Notes under the pieces: model-generated
The model's input: only the letters and a program-made list of their open reading frames with translations
What the model was told of the DNA's origin: nothing
The model's database searches: none
Part shown: piece by piece, positions 24,096 to 36,378 of the stretch
Position numbering within the stretch: position 1 is the first letter of the stretch
Layout of the letters: every line of letters begins with the position of its first letter
Position numbers and translations under genes: made by a program
Assembly (NCBI GenBank): GCA_021464245.1
Contig: JADCRB010000035.1
Location: 2,724,469 to 2,788,468 of the forward strand
Direction of reading: 5' to 3'
DNA from: Carallia brachiata
Lineage: Eukaryota > Streptophyta > Magnoliopsida > Malpighiales > Rhizophoraceae
DNA: 64,000 bases

Positions 24096-25560
24096 TATTT
24101 ATTTATTTATTTATTGTGAAATAAAAATAGAAACAAGTTAATACCTCGTAGTTTCGTTAGATAGTATTATAATTTTGTATTTAGACTTTAAACCTACGAT
24201 CTTTCACATGAATTCGAATTCCTTTAACTAGTTGAACCACGTAAGCATGATAAAGTTGCTTTTTATTGATTAGTATAAAAGATTTAACATTGCTACTGAA
24301 AACAGCAATCGTCCTTTGCATTCTTGCAGTAAGAGATTTCTCCTCCTATCTTCCACCATGATCTCAAATCTAGTCAAGTGCAATACAACTTGGGAAGATA
24401 AGTTTGTCCATTTCACCTGTGAACAAATTAATGCTTGCAATTCCATTTTAAGGAGATAGAATTAATGCTACTTAGCACTTGCCCTTGCGCGGCAATATTA
24501 CAGTTTACGTTGTCAACTCCAAACATAATGTACCCATCTCAAAGGTTGTTTTGCTAGGATCTGTCTAGTGTTCAAGTGCCCACAAAATATAGTAATTTCG
24601 TCACTTCTCTCAATTAAAAGCAAGTATATAACACGGAATTTTTTCAACAAATGATATAGTTTAACGTACACTTAATCAGATTTATTAGATCAATTTGATT
24701 TAGAAAATTTAAACTTTAAAAAAAAAATATATCATAGATGATATCTACAAATGTGGATGATGTACCTTATTCCGGATCCACGATGGCAATGGATAGAGTC
24801 CAATTTCTTTTTTTTTTTTTTTTTTTTGGCCTACAATAAACCCTATTTGACATTTAGGAAGGAGGAAATGAGGTTATGTGAGATTTGAATCTTCTACCTA
24901 CTGGTTGAGATACACTCTCATCAACCAGTTGAGGAAATGATCAACCTTTAGAATCCAATTTCTTCATGACATCGAGATGACACATTTCCACGTCTTCTTT
25001 TAACAGAACCCAACATGCTTAACTAGTGACAAATGAGAGTTATCCGAAGACAAAAAAAAAAAAAAAAAAACCCCAATTCTGTTACTTTCGTTCAATAAAA
25101 ATAGTCAGAATAAGACTAACTAACGAAATTTGAGTTGTAAAAATTAGAAACACAGTCTCATATAATGCATCTATCACTTTATCTTTTTTTTTTTAATTCA
25201 ATCATATAATGATTAATATTATTTTATTGCTGTTTTAAAATAATTTTTTCCAACCTGTTATAGGATCGTCCTAAACCCTTAGTTTCAATCATAATTGGAA
25301 TTCCCAATTGTGTCATGCAATTTAACTTTCCTTTCCTTCTTCATTTTTTTCCCCTGTATCATTAATAAAAGGCAATTAGCAGCGATGCCAAAGGCATCGT
25401 TTATGGATAGCAAGAGAATAGAATAGGAGCTTGAATGTTTTGACAGATCTAGCTATCTCTTCTCCAAAGATGACACAGGGCAGTATCTCCACGATTTCAA
25501 CCTCCTCTTCTTTCTATCAAATTCTCAAAATATAACAGCACAAAAACAAAAAAAAAGAAG
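24096..25560. other. Spacer upstream of the pyrophosphatase gene
   Basis: AT-rich, with long T run at 24808-24827 and A run at 25052-25071. Two short segments (near 24190-24245 and 24880-24950) look like scraps of dispersed repeats. No gene seen. Confidence 0.6.
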
Positions 25561-25576
25561 AAGAAGAGGATATGCA

Positions 25577-25584
25577 TTATATAG
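25577..25584 (+). promoter_or_regulatory. Candidate TATA box of the pyrophosphatase gene
   Basis: TTATATAG lies about 30-50 bases before a CT-rich stretch that looks like a transcription start and leader. Position fits, but the motif is common in AT-rich DNA. Confidence 0.5.
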
Positions 25585-25609
25585 ACATCTAGACATTAAA
25601 GCGCCGGGT

Positions 25610-26661
25610 CAGGAACACTTCCCTTCTGCTTCTCCTTCTTTCACTTCCCTGTACGCAATATCTGTCTTCCTTCTTCATCTATCCAAGGTATACTTTTTCA
25701 CCTTTGGTACTTTAAATTAATATAATGAGTTTTATCACCTATACAAGCAGAGCAATTATTCTTGATTCTCTTTTTTTTGGAAACTGGGTTTGATTTTAAC
25801 TTACAAGCCAATGGATTTGCTTTTGCTTGCATTTAAAGCACAAAAATTTATGTTGAATACGCTATTGGATCCATTCTTTTCAATTGTTAAGACATAATAA
25901 TCTTTGATGACACAGCAGTTACACCCTCATTCTTATTGTATGCGAGATTTGAAGTTTTATCGTATTGGCTAGACTTGCAGTGCAAGCTAATATGTGCTGT
26001 TCTTTTTTTTTTTTAATTTTATAAATTACAAGGAAGCCAAAGTGTTAGAAAATTAGAGTAGAGCCACTATGATTCAAATACAGAATCAATAAGTCTCAAC
26101 TGTTCTAATTTTAAATTCTGAGATCATGTTTATTTTGTGGCATTGTGGTAGATTATGTATATCCAAAACATGTCTCTCCCTTTATGCCGTTATGATTTAG
26201 AATTTATTATAAACAGTTACTTTTTATTTTTTCTTTTATAATTATCAATTAAAAATCAACATATCAACACTTGTTAATGACAAATTTATAATATATTTGA
26301 CTTTTAATTTTTTTTGATAGTTAATCAACATTTATCATGTGTGAGTAACTGTAAAAAAAAAAGTAAAAACTACTGTTGCTAGCAAAATCCTTATAAATTT
26401 CATAATTTGGAATGGGATATGTTTTTTTGGGGTACATATCACATCGGGAATTTCCTCAATGATCAATACCTATATATTATATTTTTTGAACCATGATATT
26501 GGGATTTTTTTTTTCGTGATAATTGGAATGTAGATGTAAGTACATTGGCTTGCTATGTTAGAGGTTGGCTTAAGCTATTCAAATTGATTGCTTTTTGCAA
26601 GTGTTCAGCATCATTAATCAGCCAGCAGAAGTTGAAATTGTTTTTTGCTTTCTGTTCACAG
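25610..26661 (+). other. 5' leader exon and leader intron of the pyrophosphatase gene
   Basis: CT-rich leader sequence ends ATCCAAG/GTATAC at 25688. The next good acceptor is TTCACAG at 26655-26661, directly before the ATG at 26662. So one leader intron of about 970 bases is likely. Confidence 0.6.
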
Positions 26662-28503
26662 ATGAGTGAAGAACAAATTACAGAAACTACCCATACTAAC
26701 GGCAACGAGGAAAAGCATGCAGTACCTCGTCTAAACGAAGGATCCTTTCATCTTTGGCAAGGAGAACTGTTGCCGCACATCCTTGGCATGATCTTGAGAT
26801 TGGTACCTAAAACTTCCATATATTGAATAACTATGATTTTATGGTTTAACTCGGTTTGATTACAAATAACTAATCATGTTACAAATAACTATTGTCCGCA
26901 GGACCCGGAGCTCCTCATATTTTCAATGTTGTACGTCTCCATTTCCAACTTCTTCCAACAACTAAATAAGCTGCCTTCAAGCCGTAAATTTTTAATTAAC
27001 CTCTGATTACGTGCAAGCTACTTGATCTAACAGAATTGCAATCAAGTGCGTTTCGAATTCAAAGTTTTATGTTAGAATGCTTCAAATGACTAATTTTTTT
27101 TTCTTTTCTTTGACAATTGTCAAGAAATATTTTGTGGCTCCCAACTAGAGTGCGCACTTAGATTTGGTTGATAATCTCAAATGTCTTCAAATCCTGTTGT
27201 AGTATTTGCTTGTTAAATTAATTTTTTGCCAAATGGAAACAGGTGGTGGAGATAACCAAAGGAAGCAAGGTCAAATATGAACTGGACAAGAAGACGGGTT
27301 TAATCAAGGTTTGAATGACTTCCATTTGACTTTGTTTTTTATAAAAATGGGGTGGTGACCAACTTACTCAAAAATATCACTTGTCTAATTGGCTTACAGT
27401 GCATTCAGTTTGTATTTGAATTTGATCCACTGTCGCTGCTGGCCCTCTCTTAACAAATCCTTCCTTTTTTTTTTTTTATGTGAATAATTGCTCAGGCGAC
27501 CGGATTTTATACTCATCGGTGGTCTATCCTCATAACTATGGCTTTATCCCTCGAACATTATGTGAAGATAATGATCCCCTGGATGTTTTAGTTCTCATGC
27601 AGGTGACTTAAAGTCTTTTTTTCTTTTTTAGTCTATAGCAGAAATGATAGCTAATCATTAGAGAAGAGGTATGTGAGAGAGGGAACTATAGTTCGAACTT
27701 AGTTCTTTCAGTAGAAGACACGTACCTTCTACCACGCCAACTAAGTTGAATCATCATTTGATACTAATTCAAAGACAATATAGTTGCCTTTCATACTATG
27801 CTGCACTTTTGTTCTCATAACTTAGCAGCAACCTGTTGAGCTTCATTTTGGTCCAACTGACTTGGGGATATGATGATAGGAACCGGTCCTTCCAGGTTGT
27901 TTTCTGCGTCCCAGAGCCATTGGACTGATGCCCATGATTGACCAGGTGATCTCTTGGAGTTGTATTCCAAAGTTAACCATTCATTGAGAATTCCCTTTTA
28001 ATTATTTGCACTCTTAACTACTTTGTGACTCCAATTCAGGGGGAGAAAGATGATAAAATCATAGCAGTTTGTGCTGACGATCCAGAGTATAAGCACTACA
28101 CCGACATCAAAGAGTTGGCCCCTCATCGCCTCTCTGAGATCCGTTGTTTCTTTGAAGACTGTATCCTTTTTCTGTTTCATCACTGGCAGTCACATATTGA
28201 TCTCTCCAAACATGTTTGAACATTGGCTTTGGTTTCTTTTAACTTATTTTTGACAGACAAGAAAAATGAGAACAAGGAGGTCGCAGTTAATCAATTTTTA
28301 CCCTCAAACACTGCTGTTGAGGCCATTCAGTACTCAATGTAAGTCTCTCGAGCTTGATCAGATCATTCCAATTTTAAATTGCCAAATGGCTGCCCCCAGT
28401 TCAATTCAGTGCAGTACCAATTAGTTTCTGAGACGCTTGTTCTTTCTCCATTGTGTTCAGGGACCTGTATGCTGAATACGTTCTCCACACTCTCAGGCGG
28501 TAG
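26662..28503 (+). CDS. Soluble (family I) inorganic pyrophosphatase, two apparent frameshifts
   Basis: Hydrolyses PPi to two phosphates in the cytosol with Mg2+, pulling biosynthetic reactions forward. Coding exons: 26662-26802, 26902-26930, 27243-27308, 27496-27602, 27880-27945, 28040-28160, 28257-28338, 28461-28503. Conserved blocks include [19 protein letters not shown], the family signature [24 protein letters not shown] and the end YVLHTLRR. Length would be about 218 residues, usual for plant PPases. Exon 1 lacks one base in a GAAAGG context (26732 region): the expected [15 protein letters not shown] continues only in another frame. Exon 4 (27496-27602) is 107 bases where 108 keeps phase; its first codon reads GCGACC instead of G-T-pyrimidine-GAC. 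All eight splice junctions are intact and the rest is highly conserved. I therefore favour sequence errors, though a young pseudogene is possible. One Arg-to-Cys change sits at EIRCFFED. Confidence 0.9.
27662..27760 (-). repeat. SINE-like repeat in a pyrophosphatase intron
   Basis: On the minus strand the order is GGCGTGGTAGAAGG then AGTTCGAACT. It aligns along its length, at roughly two-thirds identity by eye, with the copy in LHY intron 1 (9245-9362). Confidence 0.5.
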
Positions 28504-28775
28504 ACACAGCAAGTGACGTTCTTCCACACAATTTTCTTATTCCCGGGGGGAATTCCATGATCTGAATAAGTGTTCCTGGCAAAAGTTTTTTCTGTGGCTC
28601 TTTCAAATTTCAATTTTTTAACCTTATATTTTTTTACCTCATCTCAGTGCACCAAACTTTTGTGTTTCAAGGATATTAGAGCTTCTTCTTCACTCAAAAA
28701 AAAAAAAGATGTTACAGCTTCTTGTTTGAAACAGTGATTCTAAAGATGAAATGATGACTTTAAGTTCTTATTTTA

Positions 28776-30008
28776 GGGTCCGTTTGAAGACGCTGTCAGT
28801 TTTTTGTTTCTATTTTTTATTTTTTGTTTTAAGTTTTTGCTGTTTGTTGAATTTTTGTGTTTAATACTGTCAATTTTTGTTTTTTTTATAAGAATAAAAA
28901 AATAGATGGAAAAAGGATAGTGAGAGAAATGGTAAAAAGAATATAAATATAGAGAGAAAAATGGGAGAGAGAGAGAGAGAAAGAGGGTAGAGAGAGAATG
29001 AGTAGAGAGAGAAAAAGAGAAGAAAGAGAATGAGTAAAGAGAATGACAGAAAGAGAAAGGGTTGAGAAAGAATGAGTAAACAGAATAGTAGAGAGAGAAA
29101 AATGAGAGAGAGGGTAGAGAGAGAATGAATAGAGAAAATGATAGAGAGAAAAAAGAGAGAGAGGGTAGAGAAAGAATGAGTAAAGAGAATGATAGAGAGA
29201 GAAAAATGAGAGAGAGAAAGGGTAGAGAGAATGGTAAAACAAGAAAAAAGAGAGAGTTCTGGGTGGAGAGAGAAAAAGGAGAGAGAAGGTAGAGAGATAA
29301 TAGTAGAGCGAGAAAAAGGAGATAGAATGTGGGTAGACAGAAATGAGAGAGAATCTGGGTAGATAGAGAATGATAGAGAGAAAAAAACAGAGAGAGAGAG
29401 AGAGAGGGCAGAGAGAGAACGAGTAGAGAGAATGATAGAGTAAGAAAAAGAAGAGAGAATGGTAGAGAGAGAAAAATGAGAGAGAGAGTTAGTATAGAGA
29501 GAATGAGTAGAGAGAATGGTTGAGGGAGAAAAAGGAGAGAGAGAGAGAGAGGGTGGGTAGAGGGAGAATTAGTAGTGAGAATGGTAGAAAGAGAAAAAGG
29601 AGAAAGAGGGTAGAGCAAGAATGAGTAGAGAGAGAAAAGAGAGAGAGAGGGTAGAGAGAGAATGGTAGAGATAGAAAAGGGAGAGAGAGTGCAGAGAGAG
29701 AATGAGTAGAGAGAGAAAGAGAGTGAGAGAAAAGATATAGAGGGATAAAGAGAGTTTGAGTAAAGAGAGATATGGTAAAAAGGATAGATAGAGAAAGAAA
29801 ATGTTGTGAGAGAAAGTATAGAAAAAAAAAGTGAAAAAAAAAATCGGAAAACTAGTTTTTATTGTTTTCCCAATTTGTTTTTTTCTTTGAAAAATACTTT
29901 TAACTTTTTAACAAAAAACAGAAAACAAAATTAATACCAAATATGTTTTTTGTTTTTTTATGAAAAATAAACAGAAAATAGAAAACAAAATCTATTCCAA
30001 ACGGACCC
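28776..30008. mobile_element. TIR transposon (hAT-like) filled with a GA-rich minisatellite
   Basis: Ends are GGGTCCGTTTG (28776) and CAAACGGACCC (30008), followed on both sides by similar AT-rich subterminal sequence. Candidate 8-bp flanks TTATTTTA (28768) and TTATTTGT (30009) agree at 6 of 8 positions, the length used by hAT elements. The interior (about 28900-29830) is nearly pure purine on the plus strand: imperfect units of roughly 45-55 bases such as GAGAGAGAATGAGTAGAGAG. The long minus-strand open frames here encode only Leu/Ser/Phe repeats and are not genes. No transposase. Confidence 0.75.
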
Positions 30009-30973
<965 letters not shown>

Positions 30974-32844
30974 TTTTTTTGTCAGTCAAAATTCTAAATT
31001 AAATCAAAAAAAAGATAGATGTTGCACTCAAAGCTAGATTCAGAATAACTTTTCAAGGAAGACGAATTTTATATTTATAATTATAATAATAAAAATAAAA
31101 ATTTATATTAATTATTATATCTCTTGAGTTTTAATATTTTAAAATTATCTTTTTATTTTTTATATTTTTTTATATAAGTAATAATTCAATTATTTAATTA
31201 TTTATCTCTCATGTGATTGTGCAATAGATTTTTTATGATGTTTATTATAAAAAAATTATTTTTCTTTACATAACCATTATAATCAATAAAAATAAAGTCA
31301 AATTTATAGATAAAATACATGTTTAGATATGTTATATATTTCTAAATACTTTTTCTTTTCTAATGTCCATTGATGATAATTGTTTTATTAAAAGATAAAA
31401 TATTTCTTAGAAATTTAAATAATTTTGATAATAAATGAAATGAAATTAAGAAGACAACTTAGTGTACAAGGGTTCTACATTCAATAAAATTAAAATTTAC
31501 AAAATAAAATTGTAACTATTGAAACTCAAAAGATGCATTTGGAAGAAAACAAAATAGTCGTTCTCAAAGAAAAAAAAAAAAGTTTCACGAAGATAACAAA
31601 ATTTAAATTATAAAAAAAAGGGAGGAAGAGACGGAATGGACAAAATGAGATTACTAAGGCTTGAACTTGAACCAAGAGGCGAGCAAAACACCCACTACCA
31701 CTAGGCTAACAATGGCTTCCAACCATGTTTTAATAAAAATGTATTAATAAAAAACAAAAAGTGAGGGGGAAAGTGTCCCCTAAACCTTCAATAGATCCGC
31801 TTCTGGTTGCACTCATGAATAGTACCCTTTTTTTTTTACAACAGCACAAATAGGGTCTAGTATGTGGACTGAGTGCAAATTAATCGAATAATTTAGTATC
31901 TAGACCAAAACATTGGGCACATATGTACAACTTATATATGTTTTGTTTTTTAATCGTTCATGGATCACGCACTTTCTCCGTCTGCCTTATTTGTAACCCA
32001 TCCTTTGGCATTTGTGTTTGAAATAATAGTGCATTTTCGTTACTACTTTTCTGTTCTTAAACAAAGAAAAATAAAGCAAACAAAAAATGAAATTGTTCAA
32101 AACTAATGAAGAAAACGTTGGAAAACAATTTTTTTTTGCTTATTGATATTTCTGTTTTTTTAATTCTTGAGTTCAGCTCCATTTCTATCTTTCAAGCGTC
32201 ATTTTGTTGAACTCCTGGTTTAATTTATCGAAGCATAAACACATTGGTTTGGAGACTGTATATTATGCAAATGACGCCAATTAACCTTAAGTTTGTTAAC
32301 AACTGGTGGAGACATTATGCTAAGCCTTCTTGATCTATTGTTTGAGTCATAATGACTTAGTTTTTATTTCCTAACCTTTTGACCTCCTTTGTAATAAAAA
32401 AAAAAAGGGAGAAGAAAAAAACGGGTCAGACTACTGTGAAGAATAGAAGTTTTTGTCGAATGCTTCAATTTTCAATTACATAAATAAATTATTATGTGCT
32501 TAAAGTTTTTTAATGAGGATCACAAAAATAAGAAATCAACAACATGCTTCATCTCCAACGAAAAGGAGTTACGACAAAACTTAATTGTATACGCTACCAC
32601 TAGCCTATTGGTGATCCGTCATGTTTTTCCTACATCTGATTCGAATTTGAGTTTCAGTGCCAGTGTTTTGGAGGCAATAATTTTCCTTGTCAACTTGTTT
32701 GTGTGCAGTGTGGTGCTAGTTCTAAACTCGTTAACATCGTAATCATTTTAAGAAAGTCATGCTCAGATCTAATAGTACTCAGGTGGTGAGTCTGCCGCTT
32801 TAAGAGCAGTTGAATGAGGTATAACAACGATATAAACATCAATT
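30974..32844. other. AT-rich spacer
   Basis: A repeat scrap near 31645-31725 contains GGCTTGAACTTGAACC and CCACTACCACTAGGC, the style of a tRNA-derived dispersed repeat. Otherwise nothing recognised. Confidence 0.5.
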
Positions 32845-33153
32845 TCAACCCACAAGTGTTATAACCAATATAGTTATGAACGATTTTTTTTTATTCAAAA
32901 ATAATAATAATAATAATCTTAATATTGTTGTTATTATTGTAGTACAAGGAGGGACCCCATGATGCTGAGTGTCTGCGGGAGGTGAGAGAATATCGCCAAA
33001 ATTAGGTAGAGAACAGCAACGTATATGATCACTCCGAAATTCCTTCTCAAGGCCGCCGAGTTCAAAAGGAATTTGAAGTCCTTTTGAAGTTGAAGCAGGA
33101 CTGAACATTGAAGCATATAGTTCGCTTTTAGTTACGCCTTGAAATGTGAACAC
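32845..33153 (-). other. Unassigned open frame of 102 codons
   Basis: An uninterrupted minus-strand frame with normal amino-acid mix near its start (SELYASMFSPASTSKG, LGGLEKEFRSDHIRC) and low complexity at its end. I do not recognise a family, and nothing around it looks like a promoter or partner exon. It may be a gene scrap or chance. Confidence 0.25.
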
Positions 33154-33231
33154 AAAACAAAATCACATGCAATATATCCATGTTATTGTCAAAAGTTAGA
33201 ACCATATCTCTGCACATATATGTCAATATGT

Positions 33232-33237
<6 letters not shown>

Positions 33238-33272
<35 letters not shown>
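33238..33272. repeat. CT microsatellite
   Basis: Simple CT repeat followed by C-rich sequence; a 16-base C run occurs at 33429-33444. Confidence 0.9.
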
Positions 33273-33273
<1 letters not shown>

Positions 33274-33444
33274 GCCAAATGCCCCACCCCACCCCCACAC
33301 TCTATTACGAGTCACGCCCACTTTTCAATAAGTGCAATGTGGATCATGCTTTGATCACACAATCAAAGCATGCAATCAGAATAAAGTTTTCAATTATCAG
33401 ATGGTCGGGGGCCGTCCATTCAGTGTGTCCCCCCCCCCCCCCCC

Positions 33445-35294
33445 ACCCCTCTTCAGAACATGAATTTAAACCCTTTCATCATCCTAGCTAGCTTCCCTTT
33501 CATTTTCTAGCTAGCATTGCCCCCACGCTACCCTTCACGTATACATGTATCTAACAAAGAAAGTAACATCTCAACACTTGTCTAACAATCAATAATTTTG
33601 AGTTCAATCGGGACTATCATACTCCTTTTTTGTTTTCCCATTGGAAATTAAGAAGCTATTGAACTATTTCAAATTCTATAAATCTCAACTTAAAAGCTTA
33701 AAGCATTGAGTTTATTTGTCATTCCTTTTTATAAGCAACTTTTCTACGGTTGGAAGCGGGGATGATGAATGATCTTTCATACTATCTGGACAAATATTAT
33801 ATATTCCCACAGATCATATGAATGTAGGCCACTTTTTTCTCGTTAAGATGTGGGGGGTTCCACCCTCTACTGCGAGAACATTTCAATTGGACCACCATTA
33901 TCTGGCATTATAGTTGTCATTACTCATTAGGTATGGCAACAAGTTCAGCGCGAAAAGGAAACATATACGGCAATAGGCTAGAGAGCTATCCTATCCAGAC
34001 GGGCACCTCGTTTCATCTACCTTTATACTTGTGATTATCGAGAGAAAAAAAGAATATAATTAGAAAAAAAAAATAACGGATTTCAGGCTGAATTTTTGTT
34101 TCTAGAGTAGTGAATTTCTTGGAAGGGATGCAGATTTGAATTCACAACCTCAAATAGGGGTTTGAGGTGGCACGATCTATATACTAAATCCCGGTTGAAT
34201 TATCCTTATTATATAATGAATTCATGTTCAATTTTACAAGTTTCTTAGAGCAAAAATGGAGAAGATAACGTAGGATATATACGCTATGAGTTAAACTACA
34301 TGGACTGGAAAAAAAAATTAGATGGAGAATGGGCTCACGTGGGATATGGGCCTCACAAAATAAATAACATATTTCTTTTGATTTTTTGAAGATTTCTGCC
34401 AAAAAAACATACAAAGTGCAATAAATATGATAGGATGTTCAATTAGACTAAAATGCATATTTCAGCGGACCATACAAGTTAGGCATAAGTTTGATGGAGT
34501 TATAGCCATAAGGCTATGAATGTTACATTTCTAAACTTAATTGATACAACTTATAATTAAATTTAAATGATCCGAATTTGAGATTAAAAATAAAAAAAAA
34601 AAGGAAAGTTAGGGATGAGTAATGAATTGCGGTGGGTTTGCATGCAGACTCAGGCTGCTTTGGGAACATCAGGTGTTAGGTGAAAGGACAATAACCGGGT
34701 AATAATACGCAAATTTTCTTCCTGTCGAAGAGTTATAAAAGAGATAAATTAAAGGTCAAGAAGTTATTTGGTAAACGACTAAACGGTAGCCTAAGACGGA
34801 GAAGTGAGGAATTTCAATCCGAACTAATTAATAAAAATGAAAAAAAAAAGAGAAAAAAAAAAACAGAGAGTAAAGCAGAACCAAAGGCTTTTTAAATCAT
34901 ATGTGCATTGTTTTTCAATTTCCAAACGTTAAGGAAGCTGAAAAAGACTTTATTTCAGGCAACCTCTGTAGATTCCATTTGATTAGCTTTTTCGGTAAGT
35001 ACCTTTTCGTTTGCAAAAATCAGGAGGTTATGCAATGAACATGACGTCGCTGATTGTTGCTTTAAAAAAGACAAACAGGAACGAAAGGGGAATATTTTTA
35101 TATTATTTATAAACAATTTTTTTATCAGTGCCTTTTCTTATTAAAAAAAAAAAAAGGAAAAAAGAAGTATAGTATCGTCAATTGTTAAGCAATTGGTGGA
35201 TTTTTGGAAGAGCTGAGCTGTGGTTCCCTCTTCGCGCTCTTTTATAAGCTGCAACAATAGGGACGGTTAATTAGTAAGGGAAAAAGTTTGTCCT
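33445..35294. other. AT-rich spacer
   Basis: No gene recognised. TATGGCAACAAG near 33933 resembles a hAT terminus, but there is no matching partner end. Confidence 0.5.
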
Positions 35295-35485
35295 TATACA
35301 ATTTTGTCATAGCAAATAATTATATTATAATAATTAACATATTTTATGTAATTACAATGATCAAATGCATAACTTAAAAATATGACTTTTTTTGTTGATT
35401 TATATTTTATTATTATAATTATATAAAATGTATTAATTATTGTGATATGACCGCATTATAACATTTTTTTTTATATATCATGTAT
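35295..35485. repeat. Short AT-rich foldback repeat
   Basis: GTCATAGCAAATAATTATAT near 35307 is inverted near 35415-35450 (ATAAAATGTATTAATTATTG then TGATATGAC). Imperfect arms; a MITE is likely. Confidence 0.5.
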
Positions 35486-35853
35486 TGGAACCCAATTAGT
35501 AATTATAGCTAAACGCAGGTAAGATAAAAAAAAACAAAACTTTTATAGAAAACTGGGAAGGAAAAAAAAATTTTTGGTTCAAAAATTATTTTTTAATTTA
35601 ACATATATTTTTTAATGAGTATAACTTAATTATAATTTTATATTATATAATGAGTAGAATTTACTTGAAATAAAAAATAAAAAAATAAATTTATGTAGTG
35701 TGAAATCATAAATGTGTTTTACTTATTAAAAAAAAGAATAAAATTAATAAGTATTTAAAATTATATGCACTATTGACTAATTGAATTTAAAAAAAAAAAA
35801 AAAGGTACACTACTTAACTTTAGCTATGCAGTTTTGCTCTACTGAAAAAAAGG

Positions 35854-36378
35854 GTTAAATGTATTTTATCCCTTGTAATTTGGTTGTTTTTCGTGTTACC
35901 CATGTGGTTTTAATTTAGGCATATTAAACCTCCTTATAGTTGCCAATTTTAGTAATTAATTTCGTAACAGTAATTTTTTAAATTTATTAATAGAAATTAG
36001 TTTAAATTACATCGTTTTGTAATTGTTATTTTTTCAAAAAAATATATCATATATTTTTTAAATTGAATTTTAATGTATATTTTACTACATTCTATATTAT
36101 TTCTTTGACATTTTTTTTTATTTTTAGTGTACTGCACATGTTGATATAAAGGTATTTAAGACAGTATTCATAATTAATATTTATGTGAAATATAATGAAG
36201 TGCTTGCTATCATAAAATAACGTAGTTATGACTAATTTCTGTTAATAGATTTAAGAAATTACTGTTAAGGGGTTGATTATTAAAATTGAAAACCATAAAA
36301 AGTTTAATGTCTAAATTAAAACTATACGGAGTAATATGCAAAACAATTAAATCACAAAAAAGTAAAATACACTTAACT
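35854..36378. mobile_element. Foldback element of about 525 bp
   Basis: The left end GGGTTAAATGTATTTTATCC mirrors the right end AAAGTAAAATACACTTAAC. Inner blocks mirror as well: CGTAACAGTAATTTTTTAAA near 35964 against TTTAAGAAATTACTGTTAAG near 36249. Inverted over most of its length; no coding content. Confidence 0.75.

Noticed and set aside
26190..26400. Possible small inverted repeat in the pyrophosphatase leader intron
   Set aside because: AGTTACTTTTT-type blocks mirror only weakly, and AT-richness alone may explain it.
28773..29618. 281-codon minus-strand open frame rich in Leu, Ser and Phe
   Set aside because: It is a reading of the GA minisatellite inside the transposon; composition is wholly explained by the repeat.
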